Shown: positions 34,421 through 43,458, numbered from the stretch's first letter. The stretch: 64,000 bases of DNA from DAOVRD01 sp964521715 (GCA_964521715.1 CAZFSS010000002.1:124001-188000); one strand, 5' to 3'. The notes: generated by a model not told the origin, from the sequence alone. Numbers and translations are program-made.

Positions 34421-35026
34421 ATGGCAACCGAACCGATTCCGGCCGGGCAAGAGGAGTACGAGGAAGAGGAGGAGCGGCCGCGCAAACACCTCTCGGAGCG
34501 GCTGCTGGAGTCGCGCATCATCCTGCTGAACGAGACCATAACCTCCGAGCTGACCGAGGACGTGACGGCCAGGCTCCTGATCCTGGAGGCCGAGGACGGC
34601 AAGGCGCCGATAGACGTCTACATCAACTCGCCGGGCGGCGGGGTGGACGCGGGGTTCGCCATCTACGATATGGTTCGCTTCATCTCCGCCCCGGTGCGGT
34701 GCATATGCACGGGCCTGACCGCCAGCGCCGCCGTCCTCGTGCTGCTGGCGGCCCCAAAGAAGGCCCGACTGAGCCTGCCCAACGCGCGGTTCCTCATCCA
34801 CCAACCCTCCGGAGGCGTGGGAGGAACCACCGCGGACGTCCAGATCGAAGCCACCCAGATACTGAAGATACGGCAGCGCATAAACGCCCTGATAGCCGAA
34901 GAAACGGGCCAGCCCATTGAGAAGGTCGAAGAGGACACCCGCCGCAACTACTGGATGGACGCCGAGGAGGCCGTCGAGTACGGGCTGATCACTAAGATCG
35001 TCACTGCCAAAAAGGACCTCAAGTAA
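34421..35026 (+). CDS. clpP: ClpP-type serine protease subunit with Asn at the triad Asp position
   Basis: 201 residues from the ATG at 34421. After an acidic N-terminal tail (runs of Glu at 11-18) the crotonase-like fold has INSPGGGVDAG, TGLTASAAVL (Ser102, nucleophile) and FLIHQPSGG (His127). Where classical ClpP reads ERDxxRDxF, this protein reads EEDTRRNYW, placing Asn176 at the catalytic Asp position. Asn-containing ClpP paralogues are known (for example Listeria ClpP1) and are weakly active alone, often working in mixed rings. So it likely forms the tetradecameric barrel for Clp ATPases, perhaps with a second ClpP. No clpX or tig gene is adjacent, unlike the usual tig-clpP-clpX order. 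Confidence 0.9.
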   Translation: MATEPIPAGQEEYEEEEERPRKHLSERLLESRIILLNETITSELTEDVTARLLILEAEDGKAPIDVYINSPGGGVDAGFAIYDMVRFISAPVRCICTGLTASAAVLVLLAAPKKARLSLPNARFLIHQPSGGVGGTTADVQIEATQILKIRQRINALIAEETGQPIEKVEEDTRRNYWMDAEEAVEYGLITKIVTAKKDLK

Positions 35027-35129
35027 TCCGCGCCTGGCCGGGCGTGCGACGGCGCGACTGGTCGACAGTCATGCGGTTACGGATGCTCCGGCGGGGCCCG
35101 CGGAGGGCGCGGTGCAAGGAGGCCGTGAC

Positions 35130-37217
35130 ATGAGGGCATGCCGAACCAACGCAATGATCTGGGTGCTCGCCGGGCTGCTGCTGTGGGGCGCGGCCGCCGG
35201 AGCACAGGAACAGGCTCCCGCCGAACAGCCGCCCCAGCCGCCGCAGGAGCGCCCGGCCAGTTACTCCGTGCGCGAGCTCTCCCACGAGACCTACCAACTG
35301 GGCTGCATTGACATGCAGAGCTGCGTCCAGATCCTGGGCCAGCTCGGCTACAACACGAGCGCGCCCTCAGGGCAGGTCCAAATGGCTCAGTTGCCGGCCG
35401 TCTTCCCCATGCCCTCTGGCAGCCCGCAGAGCATCGTCGTCGACCTCGGCGACGTGTCCAAGACGAAACTCACAGGCGAGACCCTGTCCGCCCCCGAGAA
35501 CCGGCTGATGATCCTCTACCACAGCAGCCAGAGCGAAGAGGTGGCGCAGCTGAAGGACCTGCTCGAGGACACAATCGACGTCCCGGAGCGCATGGTGCTG
35601 ATCGAGGGCATGGTCATCGAGCTGACCGAAGACAGCCTGAAGGAACTGGGAGTCGAACTGCGGGCCTACGGCGGCGAGCTGCAATGGGGCCAGTTCGCCT
35701 CCGAGGTGGGGGGTACAGGGGAGAGCCAGGCCGCCCTATACCTCTTCCACAACCGGACCGACCTGGCCGCGCCCGCCGACCTGAGGCACCGCGTTGAGGC
35801 GACCATCCGCGCCGTCGTCCAGGAGGGAGGCGCAGAGGTGCTCTCCAGCCCCTCCGTCCTCGTCCTGAACAACCAGAACGCCAACATCCAGGTGACCAGG
35901 CAGTTGCCAGTGTTCAATACAGTCCTCACCCAGACCACCACAAATGTCAACATAATATGGGAAACCGTCGGCATCATCATGAACATCAAGCCCCGGGTGA
36001 GCACTGACGATTCGAACATCGCCATGCAGATCCTGGTCGAGGTCAGCGAGTCGCCCGAGTTCATCACCGTGCTGACGGGCGAGCGGGAACAAGCGCTCGC
36101 GCCCCTGATCGAGCGCCGGGTGGTGCAGACCGTCGCGCGCGTGCAGGACAACACGCCCTTCATCATAGGCGGCCTGATCCGCAACGAGAAGGCGAAGTCC
36201 ACCGACAGGATCCCCTTCCTCTCCCGCATCCCCCTGCTGGGGAACCTCTTCCAGAGCAAGAGCGACCGGCGCGAGAAGCGGGAGGTCATCATCGTACTCA
36301 CGCCGCGCGTCATCAAGACGGCCAGCTCTCACCGCCCCGTCCTGCCGAAGGACACGGACCAGTTCGACTTCCTGGACAGCCGCCTGTTCCGCAACTCCTA
36401 CCGCCTGAAGGCCGAGGACATCTTCGACCTGGCCTTCCTCGAGGAGAACCAGACGATACTGGACGCCATGGCCCGCGTGCGCGGGTTCGTGGTCAGGCAC
36501 CCCGAGTACGCCAAGCGCTCCCCCTTCCGGGAGATGGCCCAGGGCAGCATACCGGGCGAGGACGCCATTGTGATCCGCATGATCTACGAGGTCGCCAAGA
36601 AGCTCGAGCTGCACGAGCGAATCAAGACGGAGCGGATGATCGTCTTCCAGGCGGACCCCGACAAACCCGCCGGCTTCAGCGTCAAGTTCCTCAAGCGACT
36701 GCTCGAACAGAGCAGCCCTGACGGGACGATCGCCGGCTACTTCGACCGGCCGTATCCGAAGGAAGTGCTCTTCTTCCGCTACCAGCTGCCCATGGGCGAC
36801 GGCATGAAGGAGGTGCTCTGCTCCCCGGTGGCGCATCTGGAGCGCAGGCTGGTCCAGAACCAGGACGAGGTGCAGGAAGTCCTGCAGGAGATCAACCGGC
36901 TCTACGACGATTACACCTACCATGAGTTCGCGTTCGTCCTGGACACGGACGCCGATCTGGTGCGGCTCAAGGCGGCCGTGGCGCTGCGCGAGGTGGCCAA
37001 GGTGAACAACTTCGAAGACCTGCTGGTGCTGCGCAGTTTCCGCGTGGGCCGCAGGATCGCAATGCCCCAGATGGAGGAGACCGAGAGGATCTTCCTGGTT
37101 GACCACGAAGTGGCCGAATACTTCTTCAAGAGCGACTACTACTACGCCGCCTTGAAAGCAACGCTGGAGCAGGGCTATAAGATCGTCGAGCAGGCCCTGG
37201 CGACGGAGGGACAATGA
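35130..37217 (+). CDS. GspD/PilQ-type secretin with a long C-terminal extension
   Basis: 695 residues from the ATG at 35130 with AAGGAGG 7 bases upstream. A Sec signal peptide (to AAAGAQ, ~26) is followed by a short N-domain region (residues ~60-165, including MVLIEGMVIELTEDSLKELG). The secretin beta-barrel domain runs to about 400: EVLSSPSVLVLNNQNANIQV, a Thr/Asn-rich gate region, then PFIIGGLIRNEK and PFLSRIPLLGNLF, ending VIIVLTPRVI. About 290 further residues, charged and mostly helical, follow the barrel, where most secretins end or carry a short S-domain. It should form an outer-membrane multimeric channel, for type II secretion or type IV pili. The start of a lipoprotein gene overlaps its stop codon. 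Confidence 0.87.
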   Translation: MRACRTNAMIWVLAGLLLWGAAAGAQEQAPAEQPPQPPQERPASYSVRELSHETYQLGCIDMQSCVQILGQLGYNTSAPSGQVQMAQLPAVFPMPSGSPQSIVVDLGDVSKTKLTGETLSAPENRLMILYHSSQSEEVAQLKDLLEDTIDVPERMVLIEGMVIELTEDSLKELGVELRAYGGELQWGQFASEVGGTGESQAALYLFHNRTDLAAPADLRHRVEATIRAVVQEGGAEVLSSPSVLVLNNQNANIQVTRQLPVFNTVLTQTTTNVNIIWETVGIIMNIKPRVSTDDSNIAMQILVEVSESPEFITVLTGEREQALAPLIERRVVQTVARVQDNTPFIIGGLIRNEKAKSTDRIPFLSRIPLLGNLFQSKSDRREKREVIIVLTPRVIKTASSHRPVLPKDTDQFDFLDSRLFRNSYRLKAEDIFDLAFLEENQTILDAMARVRGFVVRHPEYAKRSPFREMAQGSIPGEDAIVIRMIYEVAKKLELHERIKTERMIVFQADPDKPAGFSVKFLKRLLEQSSPDGTIAGYFDRPYPKEVLFFRYQLPMGDGMKEVLCSPVAHLERRLVQNQDEVQEVLQEINRLYDDYTYHEFAFVLDTDADLVRLKAAVALREVAKVNNFEDLLVLRSFRVGRRIAMPQMEETERIFLVDHEVAEYFFKSDYYYAALKATLEQGYKIVEQALATEGQ

Positions 37218-37531
37218 TGCGGGGCAGTTGGCTCGCCCTGTTGGCCGCGGCGCCATGCGCGATCCTGGGGTGTTCGGCGCAGTCGGCGTCCCCGGGCACG
37301 CAGCCAGCTATCGCCGAGCTGGATGACTCCTTAGCGCGCCGGTCCCCGCTGGCCGGACTGGAAGCCGGCACGCCGGCCGAGGAAGTGCGGAACCTGCTCG
37401 GAGAGCCGGCCCTCGTGGAGGAGAAGCAAGAGGACGGAAATGCGGAGGTCTGGTACTACGATGGCGGAGTCGTAGTGATGCAGAAAGGCAAGGTCGCCTT
37501 CAGCTACTCGACGGCTGCCTCGCAACCGTGA
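37214..37531 (+). CDS. Small lipoprotein with a BamE/SmpA-like region
   Basis: 105 residues from the ATG at 37214, which overlaps the secretin stop (ATGATG..TGA arrangement), so translation is probably coupled. The signal peptide ends at a lipobox (AILGC, Cys20). AGTPAEEVRNLLGEPALV and EVWYYDGGVVVMQKGKVAFS resemble the G-x-x-x-x-V-x-x-x-L-G-x-P pattern of BamE/OmlA-type repeats. It may serve as a pilotin-like or stabilising partner of the secretin in the outer membrane; this is inference from coupling and lipidation. Confidence 0.8.
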   Translation: MMRGSWLALLAAAPCAILGCSAQSASPGTQPAIAELDDSLARRSPLAGLEAGTPAEEVRNLLGEPALVEEKQEDGNAEVWYYDGGVVVMQKGKVAFSYSTAASQP

Positions 37532-37536
37532 TCCGC

Positions 37537-37557
37537 GGACGGCGGCATCGGCCGTCC
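37537..37557 (+). terminator. Hairpin after the secretin-lipoprotein pair
   Basis: GGACGGC/GCCGTCC stem of 7 bp with a 7-base loop begins 6 bases after the lipoprotein stop codon. No T-tract. Confidence 0.4.
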
Positions 37558-37637
37558 CGAAGGCGGACCGCCGACGCAACGTCGCATTCCCCCGCTCATT
37601 GACCCATCGGTCCAGGACCGGACAGGCTGCAGCAGCC

Positions 37638-39362
37638 ATGAAGACCAGGGCCGTGAATCCGCTCAGCGCGATGGTCCAGCTGATCAAGCCGCACAAGTAC
37701 CGGGTGCTGGGGGTGCTGGCGTGCCTGGCGGTGCTGTCGGTCTTCAACCTCGCCCTGCCGATGGTGTTGCGCTTCGTCGTCGACAACGTCTTCAAGGAAC
37801 CGAAGGAGCCGTCCATCTCCAATGCCGCCGAACGCCTTGGCATCCTGCCGTACGTCCTCATCATCGTCTTTGTCGTCTACGGGATGCGGAACCTCTTGTT
37901 CTACCTGGCCAAGACCCGGGTCATGGTCGTCGGGGAGAGGACGGCGTTCGAGCTGCGCCAGCGGCTCATCCGCCACCTGCACGCGCTGTCGGTGGACTTC
38001 TATCAGCAGAACAAGCCGGGCAAGATATCGGCCCGCGTCATGCAGGACGTGCAGGCCATCAAGGAGTTCATCCAGGAAGAGCTGGCCAACTCGATGCTGA
38101 ACGTCCTGATGCTCGTCGTCGCGTCGGGCATCATGCTGTACATAGACTGGTTCCTGGCCCTCGTGACGCTGGCCGTGCTCCCCTTCCACGTGCTGGTCTA
38201 CTACGCCTTCAGGAAGCCGATAGCCACCTATGCCCGGCAGGCGAAGGAGCAAACAGCCGACCTGGGCGGCGCCCTGATAGAGCAGTTCGACGGCGCTCCG
38301 ACCGTCAAGGCCTCCGCCACGCAGCTCATCGAACAGGAGAAGATCCGGGAGTCCATGCGCCGGGGCATGCGGGCCCAGATCAAGCAGAGCTGGTACTACG
38401 TCCTGCAGAAGGTCGCGGCGGACCTCCTGGTGGGGATCGGCATCATCATCCTGTACGGCGTCGGCGGATACCTCGTCGTGTCCAGAGGCACGCTGCAGGC
38501 GGGGGACTTCGTGGCGTTCTTCCTCTACGTGGGGTTGCTCTACCCGCGCCTGCTGGAGCTGGTCGGCCAGGCCGGCAAGTTCGCGCACACCGGCAGCTCG
38601 GTCGAACGGGTCTTCGAGATCCTGGGTATTGAGCCCAGCGTGCGCGAAAGTCCGAAGGCCCTGCCTCACGAGATCTCCCGCGGCCGGATAGAGTTCCGCA
38701 ACGTCACCTTCAGCTACGGCAACGGCAAGGTGCTGGACAACGTCTCGTTCTGCATCGAGCCGCGCGAACACGCCCTCGTCACCGGCCCGAGCGGGTCCGG
38801 CAAGAGCACCTGCACGAACCTGATCCCGCGCTTCTTCGACCCGCAGCAGGGAGCCATACTGATCGACGGCGTGGACGTGCGCGACTTCACCCTCACCTCG
38901 CTGAGGCGCCAGATCGGGCTCGTCTTCCAGGACTGCTTCCTGTTCAACGACACGATCATGGCCAACATCCGCTACGCCGCCCCCGAGGCCAGCGACCAGG
39001 CCGTCATCGACGTGGCCCGCCAGGCCTATGCGGACGAGTTCATCGAGCGCCTGCCCCACGGCTACATGAGCATCATCGGCGAGGGCGGAATCCAGCTCTC
39101 CCAGGGCGAGAAACGGCGCCTGATGATCGCCCGCGCCATCCTCAAGAACCCCAGGATACTGATCCTCGACGAGCCGCTCGTCTCGCTCGATCCCATCGCC
39201 AGGGAGAGAACCATCGAAGGGCTCGCCGAGCTGATGAGGAACCGCACCGTGCTGACCATAACCCACTATCCGGCCGAGCTCCCCTATGCCCATAAGCAAC
39301 TGCACGTCTCCGACGGCGGGGTCACCGTCAGGGACCTGAGCGGCAAGATCCTGACGTTCTAG
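37638..39362 (+). CDS. ABC exporter half-transporter (permease-ATPase fusion)
   Basis: 574 residues from the ATG at 37638; a TTG at 37599 would add 13 residues. Six membrane helices (residues ~20-300) form the type I exporter domain. The ATPase domain has Walker A GPSGSGKST (~382-390), the signature LSQGEKRR (~487, instead of LSGGQ), Walker B ILILDEP, D-loop SLD and an H-loop His (ITHY). The homodimer would export a lipid, glycolipid or peptide across the cytoplasmic membrane. MsbA-like lipid flipping is possible given the LPS genes, but members of this group have diverse substrates. Followed by a hairpin and a GT2 gene. Confidence 0.88.
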   Translation: MKTRAVNPLSAMVQLIKPHKYRVLGVLACLAVLSVFNLALPMVLRFVVDNVFKEPKEPSISNAAERLGILPYVLIIVFVVYGMRNLLFYLAKTRVMVVGERTAFELRQRLIRHLHALSVDFYQQNKPGKISARVMQDVQAIKEFIQEELANSMLNVLMLVVASGIMLYIDWFLALVTLAVLPFHVLVYYAFRKPIATYARQAKEQTADLGGALIEQFDGAPTVKASATQLIEQEKIRESMRRGMRAQIKQSWYYVLQKVAADLLVGIGIIILYGVGGYLVVSRGTLQAGDFVAFFLYVGLLYPRLLELVGQAGKFAHTGSSVERVFEILGIEPSVRESPKALPHEISRGRIEFRNVTFSYGNGKVLDNVSFCIEPREHALVTGPSGSGKSTCTNLIPRFFDPQQGAILIDGVDVRDFTLTSLRRQIGLVFQDCFLFNDTIMANIRYAAPEASDQAVIDVARQAYADEFIERLPHGYMSIIGEGGIQLSQGEKRRLMIARAILKNPRILILDEPLVSLDPIARERTIEGLAELMRNRTVLTITHYPAELPYAHKQLHVSDGGVTVRDLSGKILTF

Positions 39363-39364
39363 GC

Positions 39365-39393
39365 GGGCGCGCAGCACCGAGCTGCGCGCGCCC
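39365..39393 (+). terminator. Strong GC hairpin after the ABC exporter gene
   Basis: GGGCGCGCAGC pairs with GCTGCGCGCGCCC across a 5-base loop, with a 2-base bulge. It starts 3 bases after the stop codon. Termination without a T-tract is unproven. Confidence 0.45.
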
Positions 39394-39425
39394 ATCCTCC
39401 GCAACCGCAACGGAGGCCGTCCTCG

Positions 39426-40214
39426 ATGGTGAACCACGCCCCCGAGCGCCCGGCAGCCGACGCGCTCAGGTGCCTCGTCATCATCCCCACGTATAACGAG
39501 CGCGAGAACCTGCGGCCCCTCTGCGCGGCCGTGCTGGCGCAGGGAACCGCCCTCGAAGTGCTCGTCGTGGACGACAACTCGCCCGACGGAACGGGCGACC
39601 TGGCCCGCGAACTGGCCGCGCGCGATCCGCGAGTCCACCTCCTCGAGCGCGAGGGCAAGCTCGGACTCGGCACGGCCCACATCGCCGGCTTCCGGTGGGC
39701 GCTGGCCCGGCACTACGAGCGCGTCATCACCATGGACGCCGATTTCTCTCACCCGCCGGACCGCATACCGGCGATGCTGGAGGCAAGCCGGCACGCGGAC
39801 GTCGTCATCGGTTCGCGCTACGTCGAGGGGGGCGGCCACAAGGACTGGCCCGTGCGCCGGCTCCTGCTCAGCTCCCTGTCCAACGTGGTGGCCCGCCTGG
39901 CGCTCCGGCTCGAGCCCGCCGACTGCACGGGCGCGTTCCGCTGCTTCCGCCGCCGCGTCCTGGAGCAGATCGCCTTCGAAAACATCGTCGCCGCCGGCTA
40001 CTCCTTCCAGGAGGAGATGCTGTGGCATTGCTCGGGGCGCGGGTTCGCCATCGCAGAGGTGCCGATCGTGTTCGCGGACCGGCAGCGGGGGCGCTCCAAG
40101 ATATCCTGGCGGGAGGTCTGGGGCGGCATCTCGACCGTAATGCGCCTGGCGTTCGCTCCGCCCGGCCGCAAGCGCCCCGCCGGCCCTCCGGAGCCCCGCC
40201 GCCGATTGCATTAG
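39426..40214 (+). CDS. Polyprenol-phosphate mannosyltransferase-type GT2 enzyme
   Basis: 262 residues from the ATG at 39426. VIIPTYNERENL, VVDDNSPDGTGDLA, LLEREGKLGLGTAHIAGF and MDADFSHPPDRIPAM are the diagnostic motifs of dolichyl/polyprenyl-phosphate mannose synthases, DAD being the metal-binding motif. GSRYVEGGGHKDWPVRR and RQRGRSKISWREV complete the family pattern. No C-terminal membrane domain is present, so it is a soluble or peripheral DPMS. It transfers a sugar, typically mannose from GDP-mannose, to a lipid phosphate carrier at the cytoplasmic membrane, for later use in glycan or lipoprotein glycosylation. Confidence 0.88.
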   Translation: MVNHAPERPAADALRCLVIIPTYNERENLRPLCAAVLAQGTALEVLVVDDNSPDGTGDLARELAARDPRVHLLEREGKLGLGTAHIAGFRWALARHYERVITMDADFSHPPDRIPAMLEASRHADVVIGSRYVEGGGHKDWPVRRLLLSSLSNVVARLALRLEPADCTGAFRCFRRRVLEQIAFENIVAAGYSFQEEMLWHCSGRGFAIAEVPIVFADRQRGRSKISWREVWGGISTVMRLAFAPPGRKRPAGPPEPRRRLH

Positions 40215-40234
40215 CCGCGCCGCACAGGTACCAT
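40206..40234 (+). promoter_or_regulatory. Possible promoter for the lipoprotein at 40290
   Basis: TTGCAT at 40206-40211 and TACCAT at 40229-40234, 17-base spacer, starting inside the end of the GT2 gene. Confidence 0.45.
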
Positions 40235-40289
40235 GTCACCGTCTCGGCGCCCATCGGAGCGATCCTTCTCGGACAGAAAGGAAGCAACA

Positions 40290-41183
40290 TTGAAGACCAG
40301 CGGCGCACTCCTGCTGCTTCTCTCCCTTGCGCTCGCTGCGGCGGGCTGCACGGCTCTTCCGCCGGAGCAGTCGCGGGAGCTTGAAGCCCGCAGACAACAG
40401 GCGGCCAACGTGCTGGACACCTTCGCCGCAGCCATCCGGCAGGACACTCCGGAGGTGGTCGAAGCGCTGCTCGCCCCCGAGCTGTCCGGCGGCATGGCCA
40501 GGGAGCTGAGGAAGCGCGCGGAGAGCGTCGTCTGGCTTCAGCGCTACAGCGGCTACACGCTCGATTCGCAAGGGGCCCTGGATCGCGTGAGCCGCAAGGA
40601 CTGGCAGCGGGGCGCCTTCCGCGTCGAAGTGCGCGCCTCCAACGACCAGGGCGAGCGCCTGAGGCACGAGTTCGGGCTGGTCCTGGTCGACGGCCACTGG
40701 CGCATCCGCGATTTCAAGCTCACCGAGCCGGCCCAGGGGGACGCCATCGATCCGCCGGCGGCCGTCAAGGCGGAAGTCATGCCGCAACTGGCCTTCATCC
40801 TGGAGAACATGAAAGAGGGACGCATGGCCGACGTCTTCTACGAGCTGCCGGACAGGGACGTCTGCCGCCGTCGCTCCGTGAAGCTTTCCTGGTGGCAGAA
40901 GATCTTCAGCGGCGGCGCCGGGGGCTGGCTCAGCCTCTATGACGACCTGGAAAGGGCCAAGCAGTTCCACTTCCCCGACTGGCCGGACCCCGACGAAGTC
41001 TACGCCTGGGCTTACGCGACGCCGGGCGGCATCATGGCGGTCTATGAGGTGCCCTACGTCTGGCGCGAGGGAGGCATAGACGAGCCCGACATGCTCAGCA
41101 TCCGGGTTATCTTCATGAAGACGGACGACCGGTGGCGGCTCTACACGCTGCGGCTGATCGGCAAAGGGATCGCCGACGCGTAA
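40290..41183 (+). CDS. Putative lipoprotein of unknown function
   Basis: 297 residues from a TTG at 40290, supported by AAGGAAG 5 bases upstream; ATG at 40233 would place a charged tail before the signal peptide. Signal sequence KTSGALLLLLSLALAAAGC ends in a lipobox Cys, so it is probably lipid-anchored to an envelope membrane. The mature part is soluble, alpha/beta, with conserved-looking aromatic stretches (FPDWPDPDEVYAWAYATPGG, VPYVWREGG). Residues ~45-150 look like a small NTF2/DUF4440-type fold (WLQRYSGYTLD.. then LVLVDGHWRIRDFKL), suggested by the pattern only. No family is recognised with confidence. Confidence 0.72.
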   Translation: MKTSGALLLLLSLALAAAGCTALPPEQSRELEARRQQAANVLDTFAAAIRQDTPEVVEALLAPELSGGMARELRKRAESVVWLQRYSGYTLDSQGALDRVSRKDWQRGAFRVEVRASNDQGERLRHEFGLVLVDGHWRIRDFKLTEPAQGDAIDPPAAVKAEVMPQLAFILENMKEGRMADVFYELPDRDVCRRRSVKLSWWQKIFSGGAGGWLSLYDDLERAKQFHFPDWPDPDEVYAWAYATPGGIMAVYEVPYVWREGGIDEPDMLSIRVIFMKTDDRWRLYTLRLIGKGIADA

Positions 41184-41228
41184 CGCGCCATCCGCGCCCG
41201 GCCCTCAGCGCAGCGGCGCCACCCACCT

Positions 41229-42233
41229 ATGGGAACCGAGCGGAACGATGCAGAGCGAGCGGCCGAGCTGAGGGTCTGCCCGGACGTGTCGGGGGACGAG
41301 CTGCTGAGGTACCTAAGCGTCCGCTTCGTCACGACGTCCAAGACGGCGCTGCGGCGCCTGATCGCATCGGGCCGGATCCGGGTCGACGGCGGGGCTGCGG
41401 AGCCGCGCCGCGTGCTCCGGGCCGGCGAAGTCATCTCGCTCCCGCCCGAGCTGCGTGCCTCGCCCCTGCCGGAGCAGACCGTCCCCATCAGCGTGCTCTA
41501 CGAGGATGAAGAGCACCTGTGCGTCGACAAGCCCGCGGGCCTTCCGGTGCTGCCGGGCCGCAAGGGAGACGGCGCCGAGTTCCACGAGTCCCTGGTCGCC
41601 ATGCTCAACCGCAACGCGCCGGACGGCGGCCCGTACGTGCGCCCCCACCTGGCCCACAGGCTCGACCGCGAGACCTCCGGCGTGCTGCTCGTGGCGAAGT
41701 CCGACGGCGCCGGCCGCGCGCTCGGCAGGCAGTTCGAGCGCCGCCAGGTCGAGAAGACCTACCTCGGCATCATCGAAGGCGTGCTCCCCCGGGCCGAGCT
41801 TCGGCTCGACATTCCCCTGCAGCGAATGCCCGGCAGCGCGCTGAAGATGCAAGCAGCCCGCCAGGGCGGCAAACCGGCCTCGACCCTGGTCAAGATCGCG
41901 GAGCCGTTCGGGCACTTCTCGCTCCTCGAGATCCGCCCCCTGACCGGCAGGCAGCATCAGATACGCGTGCACCTGGCCGCAGCCGGCCATCCGCTCGCCG
42001 TCGACCATCTCTACGGGCGGCGGGACGAACTGCGCGGAGCGCAGTTCAACGCGATCCTGGGAAGGGCCCGCGCCCGCGCGGATGCGGTCCTGCTCGCCCG
42101 CTGCCCCCTGCACGCGGCCTCCGTCAGGTACCGGCATCCGGGCACGGGCGAGCCGATGGAGCACCGGTCCCCCCTGCCGGCGGACCTGGCGCGGTTCCTT
42201 GAGCTTCTGAGGAAGGCCGATCCCCCGGGCTGA
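41229..42233 (+). CDS. RluA family RNA pseudouridine synthase
   Basis: 334 residues from the ATG at 41229; no clear Shine-Dalgarno site. An N-terminal S4-type RNA-binding domain (LLRYLSVRF to VISLPPE) is followed by VDKPAGLPVLPG and AHRLDRETSG, where the Asp of HRLDR is the catalytic nucleophile. RPLTGRQHQIRVHLAAAGHPLAVDHLYG is the conserved C-terminal core. It isomerises uridine to pseudouridine in 23S rRNA or tRNA, of the RluC/RluD/TruC group; the exact site cannot be told. Confidence 0.92.
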   Translation: MGTERNDAERAAELRVCPDVSGDELLRYLSVRFVTTSKTALRRLIASGRIRVDGGAAEPRRVLRAGEVISLPPELRASPLPEQTVPISVLYEDEEHLCVDKPAGLPVLPGRKGDGAEFHESLVAMLNRNAPDGGPYVRPHLAHRLDRETSGVLLVAKSDGAGRALGRQFERRQVEKTYLGIIEGVLPRAELRLDIPLQRMPGSALKMQAARQGGKPASTLVKIAEPFGHFSLLEIRPLTGRQHQIRVHLAAAGHPLAVDHLYGRRDELRGAQFNAILGRARARADAVLLARCPLHAASVRYRHPGTGEPMEHRSPLPADLARFLELLRKADPPG

Positions 42234-42270
42234 CGGGCCGCGAGCGCCACGCCGACCCGGCCTTTTGTGG

Positions 42271-42299
42271 TTGCAATGCGGCGCCCCGGACTGTTACCT
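42271..42299 (+). promoter_or_regulatory. Possible promoter for the FHA-DUF4438-kinase cluster
   Basis: TTGCAA at 42271-42276 and TTACCT at 42294-42299 with a 17-base spacer, 58 bases before the FHA gene start. Confidence 0.4.
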
Positions 42300-42357
42300 T
42301 GGAGCAGACTGCGGCCCCGGAACCCACCCAACCGCACGCCCGATCGCGGGGAAACCG

Positions 42358-43434
42358 ATGGACGCCAGACAGCCCGTCCTCATCATGATCCAGGGGCCCG
42401 AGCCGGGCTGCGTCTACAAGCTGCGCGATAACCGCGTCACCACGATCGGCCGCTCCTCCCGCAACACGGTCCGCGTCACCAGTCCGACCGTCAGCCGCTT
42501 CCACTGCGAAGTGGCCTGCATCAACGGCCGATGGGAGGCCAACGACCTCAACAGCAAGAAGGGCACCATGCTGAACGGGCGGCGGATCGCGGACAAGGCG
42601 GACCTGAATCCCGGCGACCTGATCCGCCTGAGCACCACAGTCTTCCGGTTCGACCTCGTGGAAGAGAGCGCGTTGCAGGACAGCGCCCTGATAGCCATAA
42701 AGGAAGCCGAGCTCGACCAGCACCTCGTCGCCAAGGGCGAAGGCATCGGCACGCTCGACGAGATCCGCCTGAGGAGCCGCCTGGAGCGCGAGCAGGCCAT
42801 GGAGGATCGCCAGTGGAAGCGCTCGGTCTGGAAGAGCAACCTCGCGTTCCTGGGCGCCGTGGCCGCCGCGACGGCCGCCCTCGTGGCGGGGGCGCTGGCC
42901 TGCACCGAGGGCGGCGGTCCCCCAGGCGTCAGCCCGCTGGCCGGCAAGGAGGCCGCAGCGCTGCAGGCATACGAGCAGGCTATGGCAGCCCTGAATGCCG
43001 GCGACCGCGCCGGCGCGATGGCGCGCCTCGCCCGGATGCAGAACGACTTCGCCGGCACGGAAGCGGCCAAGCGCGCCTCCGAAGCCCGCTCCGAGGCCCT
43101 CTGGCTTGCGGTCCAGGAGGGCTTCTCGAGGGTCGGCGCGCACGAGGCGGAGGCCGACTACGCCGCCGCGCTCGGCCAATACGACCAGCTCGATGGACTC
43201 GAGCCGAGCGGCCCGGCCCGGGAGCTGATTCGACAACGCCGCCAGTACACGCTTCGGCTCGCCCACGCCGCCTTCAGGACGCTGGAAGAGAACGCAAGCG
43301 AGCGCGTCGACGGGGGCGACCGGCAGGCGGCCCTGGACCTGTACCGCAAGGCGGCGGACAGCATCGGCGTCCCCGAACTCGCCGAGAAAGCCAGGCAGAA
43401 GGCGGCGGAACTGGAAGCCGGAGCCGCCGGCTGA
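42358..43434 (+). CDS. FHA-domain protein with one membrane helix and a periplasmic helical domain
   Basis: 358 residues from the ATG at 42358, with a GGGGAAA site. The FHA domain (residues ~5-100) has TIGRSSRNTVRV, SRFHCEV and NDLNSKKGTMLNG, the residues that bind phosphothreonine. A coiled, charged linker leads to a membrane segment at ~160-185 (FLGAVAAATAALVAGALA). The remaining ~170 residues are Ala/Glu-rich, TPR-like helices (YEQAMAALNAGDRAGAMARL). The kinase two genes downstream has a similar helical domain beyond its own membrane helix. Binding of that kinase after autophosphorylation is a natural inference. Confidence 0.85.
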   Translation: MDARQPVLIMIQGPEPGCVYKLRDNRVTTIGRSSRNTVRVTSPTVSRFHCEVACINGRWEANDLNSKKGTMLNGRRIADKADLNPGDLIRLSTTVFRFDLVEESALQDSALIAIKEAELDQHLVAKGEGIGTLDEIRLRSRLEREQAMEDRQWKRSVWKSNLAFLGAVAAATAALVAGALACTEGGGPPGVSPLAGKEAAALQAYEQAMAALNAGDRAGAMARLARMQNDFAGTEAAKRASEARSEALWLAVQEGFSRVGAHEAEADYAAALGQYDQLDGLEPSGPARELIRQRRQYTLRLAHAAFRTLEENASERVDGGDRQAALDLYRKAADSIGVPELAEKARQKAAELEAGAAG

Positions 43435-43458
43435 CGCAGAGGCAAGGAGGCCACACGC

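Noticed and set aside
35027..35129. clpX or trigger factor gene next to clpP
   Set aside because: Only a 103-base intergenic gap follows clpP, with no ATPase motif.
37596..40211. 871-codon minus-strand open frame
   Set aside because: Shadow of the ABC exporter and GT2 genes, whose motifs are unambiguous.
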